From Bacteroides sp. M10 (GTDB lineage: Bacteria > Bacteroidota > Bacteroidia > Bacteroidales > Bacteroidaceae), in the NCBI RefSeq assembly GCF_014334015.1, contig NZ_CP060488.1, positions 2,872,501-2,936,500 on the forward strand: a DNA stretch of 64,000 nt, written 5' to 3'. Every line of letters begins with the position of its first letter. Position 1 is the stretch's first letter. This document shows positions 53,990-63,360 of this stretch, piece after piece. Under the pieces are notes generated by a model, which made no database searches, was not told the DNA's origin, and was given only the letters and a program-made list of their open reading frames with translations. The position numbers were made by a program, and so were the translations under genes.

Positions 53990-56335
53990 ATGTACGGTAT
54001 AAAGAAGACAATAGGGATAATAGCTGTGGCGGCGGTTGCAATGTCGTCCGCCATGGCTCAACAGCCGGTAGATTATGTGAATCCGATCATCGGCACGAAT
54101 GGTATGGGACATACTTTTCCTGGTGCTTGTACACCTTTCGGGTGGGTGCAACTAAGTCCGGACACAGACACAATTCCACATAACATAAATGGGGCTTATC
54201 AGAAGAACGCTTATGAATATTGCGCCGGTTATCAGTATCGGGACAAGACGATTGTCGGCTTCAGTCATACGCATCTTAGCGGAACGGGACATTCGGACTT
54301 GGGTGATATTTTGTTGATGCCTGCTACCGGTGCACTGAAATTGAGTCCCGGCAGGGCGGATCATCCGGATGAGGGCTATCGTTCCCGTTTCAGTCATGCT
54401 ACGGAAAAGGCAACTCCCGGATATTATGAAGTGATGCTGGATGATTATGGCATAAAGGCACAGCTGACAGCAACGCAACGGGTAGGAGTTCATAAATACA
54501 CTTTCCCTAAAGGAAAAGACGGTCATCTTATCCTTGACCTGGTTCATGGCATATACAACTACGACGGCAAAGTGCTCTGGGCCAACTTGCGGGTGGAGAA
54601 TGATACGTTATTGACAGGCTATCGCATCACAAACGGATGGGCGAGAACCAACTATACCTACTTCGCTATTTCTTTGTCGCAACCTGTCAGAGACTATGGC
54701 TATAAGGATAAAGAAAAGGTGCTTTACAATGGCTTCTGGCGTCGCTTCCATATGGCCAAGAACTTCCCGGAGATTACGGGACGTAAGATTGTAGCCTATT
54801 TCAATTTCGATACAGCCCAAGAACCGGAACTGGTTGTGAAAGTAGCACTCTCTGCTGTCAGCACCGAGGGAGCTGTTAAGAATCTGCGCGCCGAAGCTTC
54901 CGGAAAGAGCTTTGAACAGCTGGCTGAAGCAGCCCGTACAGACTGGAATAATGAACTGGATCATTTTGAAGTAGAAGGAACTGCCGATCAGAAAGCAATG
55001 CTTTACACTTCGCTTTATCATACGATGATTAATCCGTCGGTCTATATGGATGTGGATGGATCTTATCGCGGTCTGGATCATAATATTCATCAGGCGAAAG
55101 GCTTCACGAATTATACCATATTCTCACTTTGGGATACATACCGCGCAGAACATCCGTTTCTGAATTTGGTAAAACCTGAACGAAATTCGGACATGGTGGA
55201 GTCGATGATAAAGCATGAACAGCAGAGTGTGCACGGAATGCTGCCTGTCTGGAGTATGATGGGGAATGAGAACTGGTGTATGAGCGGATATCATGCCGTA
55301 TCAGTGTTGGCTGATGCCATTACTAAAGGAGTCTTTTCCAATGTGGATGAGGCTTTGGCTGCCATGGTAAGTACTTCTACTGTACCTTATTATGAAGGAG
55401 TAGCAGATTACATGAAGCTGGGTTATATCCCATTGGATAAGAGCGGTACAGCCGCTTCCTCCACGTTGGAATATGCCTACGATGACTGGACCATTTATCA
55501 GACTGCCTTGAAATCCGGAAAAAAGGATATTGCGGAAACCTATCGGAAGCGTGCCTTGAATTACCGTAATATCTATGATACTACGATTGGCTTTGCCCGT
55601 CCCCGTTATAGCGACGGTTCATTCAAGAAAGATTTCGATGTATTGCAGACCTATGGCGAGGGCTTTATTGAAGGGAATTCCTGGAACTTCTCTTTTCACG
55701 TGCCGCATGACGTGTTTGGGATGATGGACCTGATGGGAGGAGAAAAGACGTTTGTCGATAAATTGGATAAACTGTTTTCCATGCATCTACCGGAGAAATA
55801 TTACGAGCATAACGAGGATATCACAGCAGAATGTCTGGTTGGCGGGTATGTGCATGGCAATGAACCGAGCCACCATGTCCCTTATCTCTATGCCTGGACC
55901 TCCGAACCGTGGAAGACCCAGTACTGGCTACGTGAAATCCTGAACAAAATGTATAAGAACGATATCAACGGTTTGGGTGGTAATGACGATTGCGGACAGA
56001 TGTCTGCATGGTATCTTTTCTCGGTGATGGGATTCTATCCGGTTTGCCCGGGAACGGATCAATATGTATTGGGATCACCGTATCTGCCTTATCTGAAGTT
56101 GAAGCTTCCCAATGGGAATACGTTGGAGATTAAGGCTCCCGGTGTCAGTGATAAGAGACGTTATGTACAGTCGCTGAAGCTGAATGGAAAAATCTATGAT
56201 AAGATGTACCTCACGCATGAAGATATACTGAAAGGCGGGGTACTTGAGTTTAAGATGTCTGCATCGCCGAACAAGCGTCGTGGTTTGTCGGCAGAAGACA
56301 AGCCTTACTCATTAACCAAAGGTATTAATAAATAA
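53990..56335 (+). CDS. GH92 alpha-mannosidase
   Basis: A 781-residue exo-alpha-mannosidase with a signal peptide ending SAMAQ. Family motifs are complete: DYVNPIIGTNGMGHTFPGA, GFSHTHLSGTGHSDLGD, SLWDTYRAEHP, HGNEPSHHVPYLY with the acid Glu625, and GNDDCGQMSAWYLF with Asp666/Asp667. GH92 enzymes are Ca-dependent inverting mannosidases that cut terminal alpha-mannose. Linkage preference (1,2, 1,3 or others) is not readable with confidence. It starts 8 bp after the first GH92 stop, so is co-translated with it. Confidence 0.94.
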   Translation: MYGIKKTIGIIAVAAVAMSSAMAQQPVDYVNPIIGTNGMGHTFPGACTPFGWVQLSPDTDTIPHNINGAYQKNAYEYCAGYQYRDKTIVGFSHTHLSGTGHSDLGDILLMPATGALKLSPGRADHPDEGYRSRFSHATEKATPGYYEVMLDDYGIKAQLTATQRVGVHKYTFPKGKDGHLILDLVHGIYNYDGKVLWANLRVENDTLLTGYRITNGWARTNYTYFAISLSQPVRDYGYKDKEKVLYNGFWRRFHMAKNFPEITGRKIVAYFNFDTAQEPELVVKVALSAVSTEGAVKNLRAEASGKSFEQLAEAARTDWNNELDHFEVEGTADQKAMLYTSLYHTMINPSVYMDVDGSYRGLDHNIHQAKGFTNYTIFSLWDTYRAEHPFLNLVKPERNSDMVESMIKHEQQSVHGMLPVWSMMGNENWCMSGYHAVSVLADAITKGVFSNVDEALAAMVSTSTVPYYEGVADYMKLGYIPLDKSGTAASSTLEYAYDDWTIYQTALKSGKKDIAETYRKRALNYRNIYDTTIGFARPRYSDGSFKKDFDVLQTYGEGFIEGNSWNFSFHVPHDVFGMMDLMGGEKTFVDKLDKLFSMHLPEKYYEHNEDITAECLVGGYVHGNEPSHHVPYLYAWTSEPWKTQYWLREILNKMYKNDINGLGGNDDCGQMSAWYLFSVMGFYPVCPGTDQYVLGSPYLPYLKLKLPNGNTLEIKAPGVSDKRRYVQSLKLNGKIYDKMYLTHEDILKGGVLEFKMSASPNKRRGLSAEDKPYSLTKGINK

Positions 56336-56347
56336 TAGAATAAAGAT

Positions 56348-57145
56348 ATGAAAAAGAGACATTTGATCTATGTAGCCTGCCTGTTGGTAGCTATGGGGGC
56401 TTGTTCGGCAACCTCAAAAGAACGCGCTAAAATAACGCCTGATGCATGGGGTAAATATAATGTAGGAACCGTCTTATTTGAGGATAAAGCACCGGAAACG
56501 AAGGGCTCGGATATTTATCACCGGATTATTCCCGATGCGGAATCGTATATCAAAGCGCAGGCACGTGAAGTATTGGCTACGCTATATAATTCGCCGGAAG
56601 ATAGTATTCCTACGGTAAATAAAATACATTATACGTTGGAAGATATCGAAGGCGTTTCTGCCAAAGGTGGTGGTAATGGGGATGTAACAATCTTCTATAG
56701 TACACGGCATATTGAGAAATCATTTGCTGCCAATGATACGGCAAAATTGTTTTTTGAAACACGCGGAGTACTCTTGCATGAACTGACACATGCTTATCAG
56801 TTGGAACCGCAAGGGGTTGGCTCATACGGTACTAATCGGGTGTTCTGGGCATTTATTGAGGGTATGGCAGATGCGGTGCGTGTGGTAAATGGTGGTTTTG
56901 ACGGTCCTAACGCACGTCCGAAAGGCGGGAACTATATGGACGGGTATCGTACAGCGGGTTATTTTTTCGTTTGGTTGCGTGATAATAAGGACCCGGAGTT
57001 CTTGCGTAAATTCAATCGCAGTACGTTGGAGGTGATTCCCTGGTCGTTTGATGGAGCGATCAAGCATATTTTAGGGAATGAATATAACATTGATGAACTG
57101 TGGCACGAGTATCAGGTAGCTGTGGGAGATATACAAGCACAATAA
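56348..57145 (+). CDS. Basic-secretory-protein-family zinc metallopeptidase, lipoprotein
   Basis: A 265-residue lipoprotein with lipobox AMGACSATSK (Cys at about residue 19). LLHELTHAYQ contains an HExxH zinc site (His144, Glu145, His148), followed by FIEGMADAVR, whose Asp may be the third ligand. The fold matches the plant basic secretory protein family, related to peptidases. It is set between two GH92 genes (12 bp and 9 bp away), so it probably degrades the protein part of the mannosylated substrate at the cell surface; that is inference from context. Confidence 0.85.
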   Translation: MKKRHLIYVACLLVAMGACSATSKERAKITPDAWGKYNVGTVLFEDKAPETKGSDIYHRIIPDAESYIKAQAREVLATLYNSPEDSIPTVNKIHYTLEDIEGVSAKGGGNGDVTIFYSTRHIEKSFAANDTAKLFFETRGVLLHELTHAYQLEPQGVGSYGTNRVFWAFIEGMADAVRVVNGGFDGPNARPKGGNYMDGYRTAGYFFVWLRDNKDPEFLRKFNRSTLEVIPWSFDGAIKHILGNEYNIDELWHEYQVAVGDIQAQ

Positions 57146-57154
57146 AGAATAAAT

Positions 57155-60100
57155 ATGATCTGTAGATTTGGTAAAAAGAGATTGTTTTTGGTTTGGTCGT
57201 GTCTGGTGAGTATCTTGCCGGGCATGGCTCAAACCGAGAAACTGATTGATTACGTGAATCCGTTTGTTGGGACAGACGGTTATGGGAATGTTTATCCGGG
57301 TGCACAAATACCTTTCGGAGGAATTCAGATGAGCCCGGACACAGACAGTAAATACTATGACGCAGCCTCCGGTTATAAATATAATCATTCTACTTTGCTG
57401 GGATTCAGTCTGACTCACTTAAGTGGGACGGGCATACCTGATTTAGGAGATTTTCTGTTCATTCCCGGAACTGGAGAAATGAAACTGGACCCGGGTACTC
57501 GTGAGGAACCGGAGAAGGGATATCGTTCCCGCTATTCACATGAGAAGGAATGGGCTTCTCCCAATTATTATGCTGTGGAATTGACTGATTATGGAGTGAA
57601 AGCTGAAATGACATCAGGAATACGTAGTGGTATGTTTCGCTTTACTTATCCTCAATCAGACAAGGCTTTCATAATGATTGATATGAATCATACTTTATGG
57701 CAGTCTTGTGAATGGGCGAATCTGCGGATGGAAAATGATTCCACTATTACCGGTTATAAATTGGTGAAAGGTTGGGGACCTGAACGACACGTTTATTTTA
57801 CGGCTACTTTCTCCAAGAAGCTGAAAGGCTTACGTTTTATGCAGGATAAGAAACCGGTAGTTTACAATACTTCCCGCTTTCGTAGTAGCTATGAGGCTTG
57901 GGGAAAGAACTTGATGGCTTGTATTTCTTTCGAAACGAAGGCCGGAGAGGAAGTGATTGTGAAAACTGCTATTTCGTCTGTTAGCACCAACGGAGCAAAA
58001 AATAATATGAAAGAGCTTGCGGGGCTGACTTTTAATGACCTGAAAGCGAAAGGTGAAGCTCTGTGGGAAAAGGAATTGGGAAAATATACACTTACCGCTG
58101 ATCGCAAAACGAAAAGAACTTTTTATACGTCAGCTTATCATGCCGCTCTGCACCCGTTCATCTTTCAGGATGCGGACGGTCAGTTCTGTGGCTTGGATAA
58201 GAATATAGAGAAAGCAGAGGGCTTTACCAATTATACGGTCTTCTCTCTTTGGGATACGTATCGTGCTCTGCATCCCTGGTTCAATTTGGTTCAGCAGGAT
58301 GTTAATGCGAATATTGCCAATTCAATGCTGGCACATTATGACAAGAGTGTGGAGAAAATGCTTCCCATCTGGTCTTTCTATGGAAATGAAACCTGGTGTA
58401 TGATTGGTTATCATGCTGTTTCCGTACTGGCAGACATGATTGTGAAAGGAGTGAAAGGCTTTGATTACGAACGTGCGTACGAAGCCATGAAGACCACAGC
58501 GATGAATCCGAATTATGACTGTCTGCCGGAGTATCGTGCCATGGGATATGTCCCTTTCGATAAAGAAGCGGAATCGGTGTCGAAAACATTGGAATATGCT
58601 TATGATGATTATTGCATTGCGCAGGCTGCCAAGGCTTTGGGTAAGGAAGATGATTATCGTTATTTCCTGAATCGTGCGCTTTCTTATCAGACCTTGATTG
58701 ATCCTGAAACGAAATATATGCGTGGTAGGGACAGTAAGGGAAACTGGCGTACACCATTCACTCCGGTGGCTTATCAAGGTCCCGGTTCTGTGCATGGATG
58801 GGGAGATATAACGGAAGGCTTTACTGTTCAGTATACGTGGTACGTTCCTCAAGATATACAAGGTTATATGAATGAAGCTGGTGAAGATTGGTTCCGTAAC
58901 CGATTGGATGAATTGTTCACTGTAGAATTGCCGGATGATATTCCAGGTGCACATGATATACAGGGACGTATTGGTGCTTATTGGCATGGCAATGAACCTT
59001 GTCATCATGTGGCCTATCTTTATAATTATCTGAAAGAACCTTGGAAGTGTCAGAAATGGGTTCGTACTATTGTTGACCGTTTCTATGGAGATACACCGGA
59101 TGCGTTGAGTGGGAATGATGATTGTGGGCAGATGTCAGCCTGGTATATGTTCAACTGTATCGGTTTTTATCCGGTTGCTCCGTCGAGTAATGTGTATAAT
59201 GTCGGTTCTCCTTGTGTAGAAGCGATAACCGTTCGGATGAGTAATGGAAAATCTATTGAAATGGTAGCGGATAATTGGTCACCGAAGAATGTGTATGTGA
59301 AGGAATTGTATGTCAATGGTAAGAAGTATGATAAATCTTATTTGAAGTATGAAGATATACGTGATGGCGTGAAGTTACGTTTTGTGATGAGCAGTAAACC
59401 GAACTATAAACGTGCGGTATCGGATGAGGCAGTGGCTCCATCGTTGTCTCTTCCGGGAAAAACAATGAAGTATCAAACAGGTTTTTCAGAGAATAAAAAA
59501 AGTGGAAATCCCCTTTTTAAAGGCTGGTATGCTGACCCTGAAGGAGTGGTCTTTGATAATGAATATTGGATTTATCCCACATATTCGGCAAGTTACGATG
59601 AGCAAATTTTTATGGATGCTTTTTCTTCTACTGATCTGGTACATTGGGAGAAGCATCCTAAGGTACTTGCGAAAGAGAATATCAGTTGGCTTCGGCGTGC
59701 TCTTTGGGCACCTGCGGTACTTCATGCGAATGGGAAGTACTATCTCTTTTTCGGTGCAAATGATATCCAGAATAATAATGAATTGGGAGGAATTGGCGTA
59801 GCTACGGCGGATAGTCCTGCTGGTCCTTTTAAAGATGCCTTGGGTAAGCCGTTGATTGATAAGATCGTTAATGGGGCACAACCTATTGATCAGTTTGTGT
59901 TCAAAGATGATGACGGGCAATATTACATGTACTATGGTGGTTGGGGACATTGTAATATGGTGAAAATGGCTCCGGATCTATTAAGTATCGTTCCATTCGA
60001 GGATGGAACGATGTACAAAGAAGTCACTCCGGAAAACTATGTGGAAGGTCCATTCATGTTGAAACGTAATGGGAAATATTATTTCATGTGGTCGGAAGGT

Positions 60101-60400
60101 GGTTGGGGACTCCCGAACTATAGTGTAGCATATTCTATTTCAGATTCCCCTTTCGGTCCATTTAAAAGAGTGGGTAAAATCCTGGAGCAGGACCTTTCGG
60201 TAGCCACAGGAGCGGGACATCATTCGGTGATAAAAGGTGCTGGAGAAGATGAATGGTATATTGTTTATCATCGTCGTCCGTTGGGAGAAACTGCAGCGAA
60301 TAGTCGTGCAACCTGCATTGATCGGATGTATTTTGATGAAAAGGGGTATATTAAGCCGGTGAAGATGACTTTTGAGGGAGTATCGCCTAGTCCTCTATGA
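57155..60400 (+). CDS. GH92 alpha-mannosidase fused to a GH43-like domain
   Basis: A 1081-residue secreted protein (signal peptide ending PGMAQ). Residues about 30-755 are GH92: DYVNPFVGTDGYGNVYPGA, LTHLSGTGIPDLGD, SLWDTYRALHP, HGNEPCHHVAYLY (acid Glu614) and GNDDCGQMSAWYMF (Asp655/656). After a linker, residues about 780-1081 form a five-bladed GH43-type domain with a plausible catalytic trio: Asp794 in WYADPEG, Asp912 in PIDQFVF and Glu964 in YVEGPFML. So two glycosidases are joined in one chain. The GH43-like substrate (arabinose, xylose, galactose or other) is unknown. Last gene of the operon; a hairpin follows at 60427-60472. Confidence 0.92.
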   Translation: MICRFGKKRLFLVWSCLVSILPGMAQTEKLIDYVNPFVGTDGYGNVYPGAQIPFGGIQMSPDTDSKYYDAASGYKYNHSTLLGFSLTHLSGTGIPDLGDFLFIPGTGEMKLDPGTREEPEKGYRSRYSHEKEWASPNYYAVELTDYGVKAEMTSGIRSGMFRFTYPQSDKAFIMIDMNHTLWQSCEWANLRMENDSTITGYKLVKGWGPERHVYFTATFSKKLKGLRFMQDKKPVVYNTSRFRSSYEAWGKNLMACISFETKAGEEVIVKTAISSVSTNGAKNNMKELAGLTFNDLKAKGEALWEKELGKYTLTADRKTKRTFYTSAYHAALHPFIFQDADGQFCGLDKNIEKAEGFTNYTVFSLWDTYRALHPWFNLVQQDVNANIANSMLAHYDKSVEKMLPIWSFYGNETWCMIGYHAVSVLADMIVKGVKGFDYERAYEAMKTTAMNPNYDCLPEYRAMGYVPFDKEAESVSKTLEYAYDDYCIAQAAKALGKEDDYRYFLNRALSYQTLIDPETKYMRGRDSKGNWRTPFTPVAYQGPGSVHGWGDITEGFTVQYTWYVPQDIQGYMNEAGEDWFRNRLDELFTVELPDDIPGAHDIQGRIGAYWHGNEPCHHVAYLYNYLKEPWKCQKWVRTIVDRFYGDTPDALSGNDDCGQMSAWYMFNCIGFYPVAPSSNVYNVGSPCVEAITVRMSNGKSIEMVADNWSPKNVYVKELYVNGKKYDKSYLKYEDIRDGVKLRFVMSSKPNYKRAVSDEAVAPSLSLPGKTMKYQTGFSENKKSGNPLFKGWYADPEGVVFDNEYWIYPTYSASYDEQIFMDAFSSTDLVHWEKHPKVLAKENISWLRRALWAPAVLHANGKYYLFFGANDIQNNNELGGIGVATADSPAGPFKDALGKPLIDKIVNGAQPIDQFVFKDDDGQYYMYYGGWGHCNMVKMAPDLLSIVPFEDGTMYKEVTPENYVEGPFMLKRNGKYYFMWSEGGWGLPNYSVAYSISDSPFGPFKRVGKILEQDLSVATGAGHHSVIKGAGEDEWYIVYHRRPLGETAANSRATCIDRMYFDEKGYIKPVKMTFEGVSPSPL

Positions 60401-60426
60401 TGTTAGATGAGATTCTGATATATTGA

Positions 60427-60472
60427 AATTCTCCGTTGTAATCTAGGTAATAATAGACTATAACGGAGAATT
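60427..60472 (+). terminator. Intrinsic terminator after the GH92-GH43 gene
   Basis: An 11-bp stem (AATTCTCCGTT 60427-60437; AACGGAGAATT 60462-60472), extendable by three pairs, followed by a T-rich CCTTTCTTATTT. Confidence 0.7.
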
Positions 60473-60533
60473 CCTTTCTTATTTGAAACATGAGAATATA
60501 CACGATGGTGTGAAGTTGTTTAAACATAATCTT

Positions 60534-60541
60534 TATCTTTG
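60534..60541 (+). promoter_or_regulatory. Candidate -7 box for the GH97 gene
   Basis: TATCTTTG matches TAnnTTTG 45 bp before the ATG; the nearest GTTG is only 15 bp upstream, so the -33 match is weak. The GH97 gene lies after a terminator, hence probably has its own promoter here. The paired TTGTrCTCT repeats are not found before it. Confidence 0.5.
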
Positions 60542-60585
60542 CATAAAGGCTTTCAAATAATATGGTATAACATAAAATAAAAACA

Positions 60586-62532
60586 ATGAGAAAGTATTTA
60601 TTGCTATCAATGTTCCTGTGCTTGGTATCGTTACTTCATGCCCGGAATAAGTTTGAGTTAGTTTCTCCTAATGGAGAAATAAAAGTGTCATTCAATCTCT
60701 CGGATAAAATCTATTATAGTATAGATTATAACGGAGATGTATTGTTGAAAGATAACTATCTTCAGTTGACTCTAAAAAATCAAGTGTTGGGGCAGAATCC
60801 CAAGTTGCGTCGTCAGAAGCGTACGAGTATCGACGAACATTTGACTCCTGTTGTACCTTTGAAATATTCGAAAGTCAATAATCGTTATAATCAATTGCTG
60901 CTAACCTTCAAAGACTATTCTGTAGAATTCCGCGCTTTTGACGATGGAGTTGCTTACCGATTTATTACTTCACGAAAAGGTGATGTTGAAGTAATGGGCG
61001 AAGAGTTTGCGATCAACTTTCCGTCGGATTATTTGCTTCACTTGCAACAACCGGGAGGATTCCATACAGCTTATGAGGAACCTTACACACATGTTCAAAG
61101 TAATGCATGGAAGCCTGAAGAACGGATAGCAGTTTTGCCGGTATTGATTGATACACAAAAAGACTATAAAATATTAATCAGCGAGTCGGATTTGGCTGAT
61201 TATCCATGTATGTTTCTCAAAGGAACGGGTACAAACGGAGCAATCTCTGTTTTTCCTAAAGCTCCGCTTGCGTTTGCCGAAAACAGTGATCGTAGTGTGA
61301 AGATTACTCAAGAAGCAGATTATATTGCCAAGACAAAAGGTACAAGAAATTATCCTTGGCGTTACTTTGTGATAAGTAAGAATGATAAACAGTTGATTGA
61401 AAACACAATGACCTATCGGCTTGCTGAAAAGAATCAACTTCAGGATGTTTCATGGATAAAGCCGGGGCAGGTAAGCTGGGAATGGTGGAACGATGCCTCT
61501 CCTTACGGACCCGATGTGGATTTTGTTTCCGGCTATAATCTGGAAACTTACAAGTATTATATCGACTTTGCTTCAAAATTCGGCATTCCTTATATTATTA
61601 TGGACGAAGGTTGGGCCAAAAGTACTCGTGACCCTTACACACCGAACCCCAAAGTCAATTTGCATGAACTAATTCGTTATGGCAAAGAAAAGAATGTAGG
61701 GATTGTGCTCTGGCTGACATGGTTGACAGTGGAAAACAATTTTGACCTGTTCAAGACTTTCAATGAATGGGGAGTGAAAGGACTTAAAATTGATTTCATG
61801 GACAGAAGTGACCAGTGGATGGTCAACTATTACGAACGGGTAGCTCGCGAAGCGGCTAAACATAATTTATTTGTCGATTTTCATGGTTCTTTCAAACCGG
61901 CAGGATTAGAATATAAATATCCGAATGTGCTCTCTTATGAAGGAGTACGTGGTATGGAACAAATGGGAGGCTGCTATCCGGATAACAGTCTGTATTTACC
62001 GTTTATGCGTAATGCTGTCGGGCCGATGGATTATACTCCCGGAGCAATGATTAGTATGCAACCTAATGTGTATAGATCAGAACGTCCGAATTCTGCCAGT
62101 ATCGGAACACGGGCTTATCAGCTGGCATTATTTGTGGTTTTCGAAAGCGGCCTGCAGATGTTGGCGGATAATCCGACTCTTTATTATCGCAATGAAGATT
62201 GTACCCGCTTCATCACACAAGTTCCCGTAACTTGGGACGAGACTGTGGCATTGGAAGCTAAAGCGGGTGAATATGTAATTGTGGCGAAACGCAAAGGTGA
62301 TAAGTGGTTCATAGGAGGAATCACCAACAATGGTGAAAAGGAACGTGAATTTACCATCAATCTGGATTTTCTGAATAAGGATCGTTCCTATCGGATGACA
62401 TCTTTCGAAGATGGTATCAATGCAGGACGTCAGGCGATGGATTATCGTTGTAAGTCGTCGCAGGTGAAAACCGGAGAACAGTTGACTGTGAAGATGGCCA
62501 GAAACGGAGGTTTTGCAGCCGTCATTGAGTAA
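60586..62532 (+). CDS. GH97 family glycosidase (alpha-glucosidase or alpha-galactosidase)
   Basis: A 648-residue secreted enzyme (signal peptide ending SLLHA). The N-terminal beta-sandwich (FELVSPNGEIKVSF) and the (beta/alpha)8 barrel (WEWWNDASPYG, YIIMDEGWAKS, GLKIDFMDRSDQ, VDFHGSFKPAGLEY, YEGVRGMEQ) are typical of GH97. Asp403 in KIDFMDR ends a barrel strand, where retaining GH97 members carry the nucleophile; Glu452 may be the acid/base. This hints at a retaining enzyme rather than the inverting SusB type, but I cannot align it here. It may trim terminal hexose, such as glucose caps, from the glycan handled by the GH92 set. Confidence 0.9.
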   Translation: MRKYLLLSMFLCLVSLLHARNKFELVSPNGEIKVSFNLSDKIYYSIDYNGDVLLKDNYLQLTLKNQVLGQNPKLRRQKRTSIDEHLTPVVPLKYSKVNNRYNQLLLTFKDYSVEFRAFDDGVAYRFITSRKGDVEVMGEEFAINFPSDYLLHLQQPGGFHTAYEEPYTHVQSNAWKPEERIAVLPVLIDTQKDYKILISESDLADYPCMFLKGTGTNGAISVFPKAPLAFAENSDRSVKITQEADYIAKTKGTRNYPWRYFVISKNDKQLIENTMTYRLAEKNQLQDVSWIKPGQVSWEWWNDASPYGPDVDFVSGYNLETYKYYIDFASKFGIPYIIMDEGWAKSTRDPYTPNPKVNLHELIRYGKEKNVGIVLWLTWLTVENNFDLFKTFNEWGVKGLKIDFMDRSDQWMVNYYERVAREAAKHNLFVDFHGSFKPAGLEYKYPNVLSYEGVRGMEQMGGCYPDNSLYLPFMRNAVGPMDYTPGAMISMQPNVYRSERPNSASIGTRAYQLALFVVFESGLQMLADNPTLYYRNEDCTRFITQVPVTWDETVALEAKAGEYVIVAKRKGDKWFIGGITNNGEKEREFTINLDFLNKDRSYRMTSFEDGINAGRQAMDYRCKSSQVKTGEQLTVKMARNGGFAAVIE

Positions 62533-62545
62533 AAAAACATCGATT

Positions 62546-62574
62546 AGAGTGGTTATCTTCTTGAGAACCACTCT
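62546..62574. terminator. Hairpin between convergent GH97 and LytTR genes
   Basis: A 9-bp stem AGAGTGGTT (62546-62554) / AACCACTCT (62566-62574). Read on the minus strand it is followed by AATCGATG and seven T, so it may end the LytTR transcript; it overlaps that gene's last codons. Confidence 0.5.
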
Positions 62575-63341
62575 TTGAACTCTGCTACTCTCGCCTTGCT
62601 GACAAGTATTTTTTCTTTGATTCTGGAATAACGCAAATTGATGGACAGTCGACTGTTAAACCATAAATCAATATCTTTGATAGCTTCTCTTGAAATTAGA
62701 TATTGGCGGTTGGCACGAAAGAAAAGACTGGGATTGAGACAATCAGTGAGTTCATCCAATGTTTGGGAAAAGCAATATTCCGTTCCATCGGTTAAGACTA
62801 CTTTCACTTGACAATCTTTAATATAGAACAATTGTATCATATCTACGGAGACAGGCAATAGCTTGTCTCCTTTTGTAGGAATGAGGAAATGGCTTTTGTA
62901 GTTTTCCTGTTTTTTGAGTGAATGTATAAGTTTCAGTAGCTCGTTCTCCTGCTGTGGAAGAGGGGGGTGATGCTTATCAATGACATCCTGTAAACCCTCC
63001 AACTTATTGAAAGCATGTTCTATGTCTTCTTTACCAATGGGTTTTAATAAGTAGTCGATGCTATTCACTTTGAATGCGCGTAGTGCATATTCATCGTAGG
63101 CGGTTGTAAAGATAATCGGGCAAGTGATGCTGACATGATTAAAGATTTCGAAAGCAGAGCCATCTGCCAGGTGAATATCCATAAACACCAGTTCCGGCAT
63201 CGGATGGGAACTGAACCACTCGATAGTGGAACTGATACTATCTAGTATAGCCTCAATTCTTGCATCCGGTTTTACCTCGTTGAGCAGTGAAGTCAGGTTT
63301 CGTACTGCTGCTTTCTCGTCTTCTATAATGACAGTCTTCAT
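62553..63341 (-). CDS. LytTR-family response regulator
   Basis: I start at ATG 63341 (MKTVIIEDEKAAV); the frame runs to 63383 without improving the fold. About 262 residues. The receiver domain has the acidic IIEDE, phospho-acceptor Asp in VFMDIHLADG, Thr in TTAYDEYALRAF and Lys in YLLKPIGKED. The C-terminal LytTR DNA-binding domain includes FLIPTKGDKLLPV and FFRANRQYLISREAI. It is encoded 19 bp after the stop of its LytS-type kinase, with which it forms a two-component pair. Targets are unknown. Confidence 0.93.
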   Translation of the reverse strand: MKTVIIEDEKAAVRNLTSLLNEVKPDARIEAILDSISSTIEWFSSHPMPELVFMDIHLADGSAFEIFNHVSITCPIIFTTAYDEYALRAFKVNSIDYLLKPIGKEDIEHAFNKLEGLQDVIDKHHPPLPQQENELLKLIHSLKKQENYKSHFLIPTKGDKLLPVSVDMIQLFYIKDCQVKVVLTDGTEYCFSQTLDELTDCLNPSLFFRANRQYLISREAIKDIDLWFNSRLSINLRYSRIKEKILVSKARVAEFKEWFSRR

Positions 63342-63360
63342 GGTATTATAGCAATAATCA

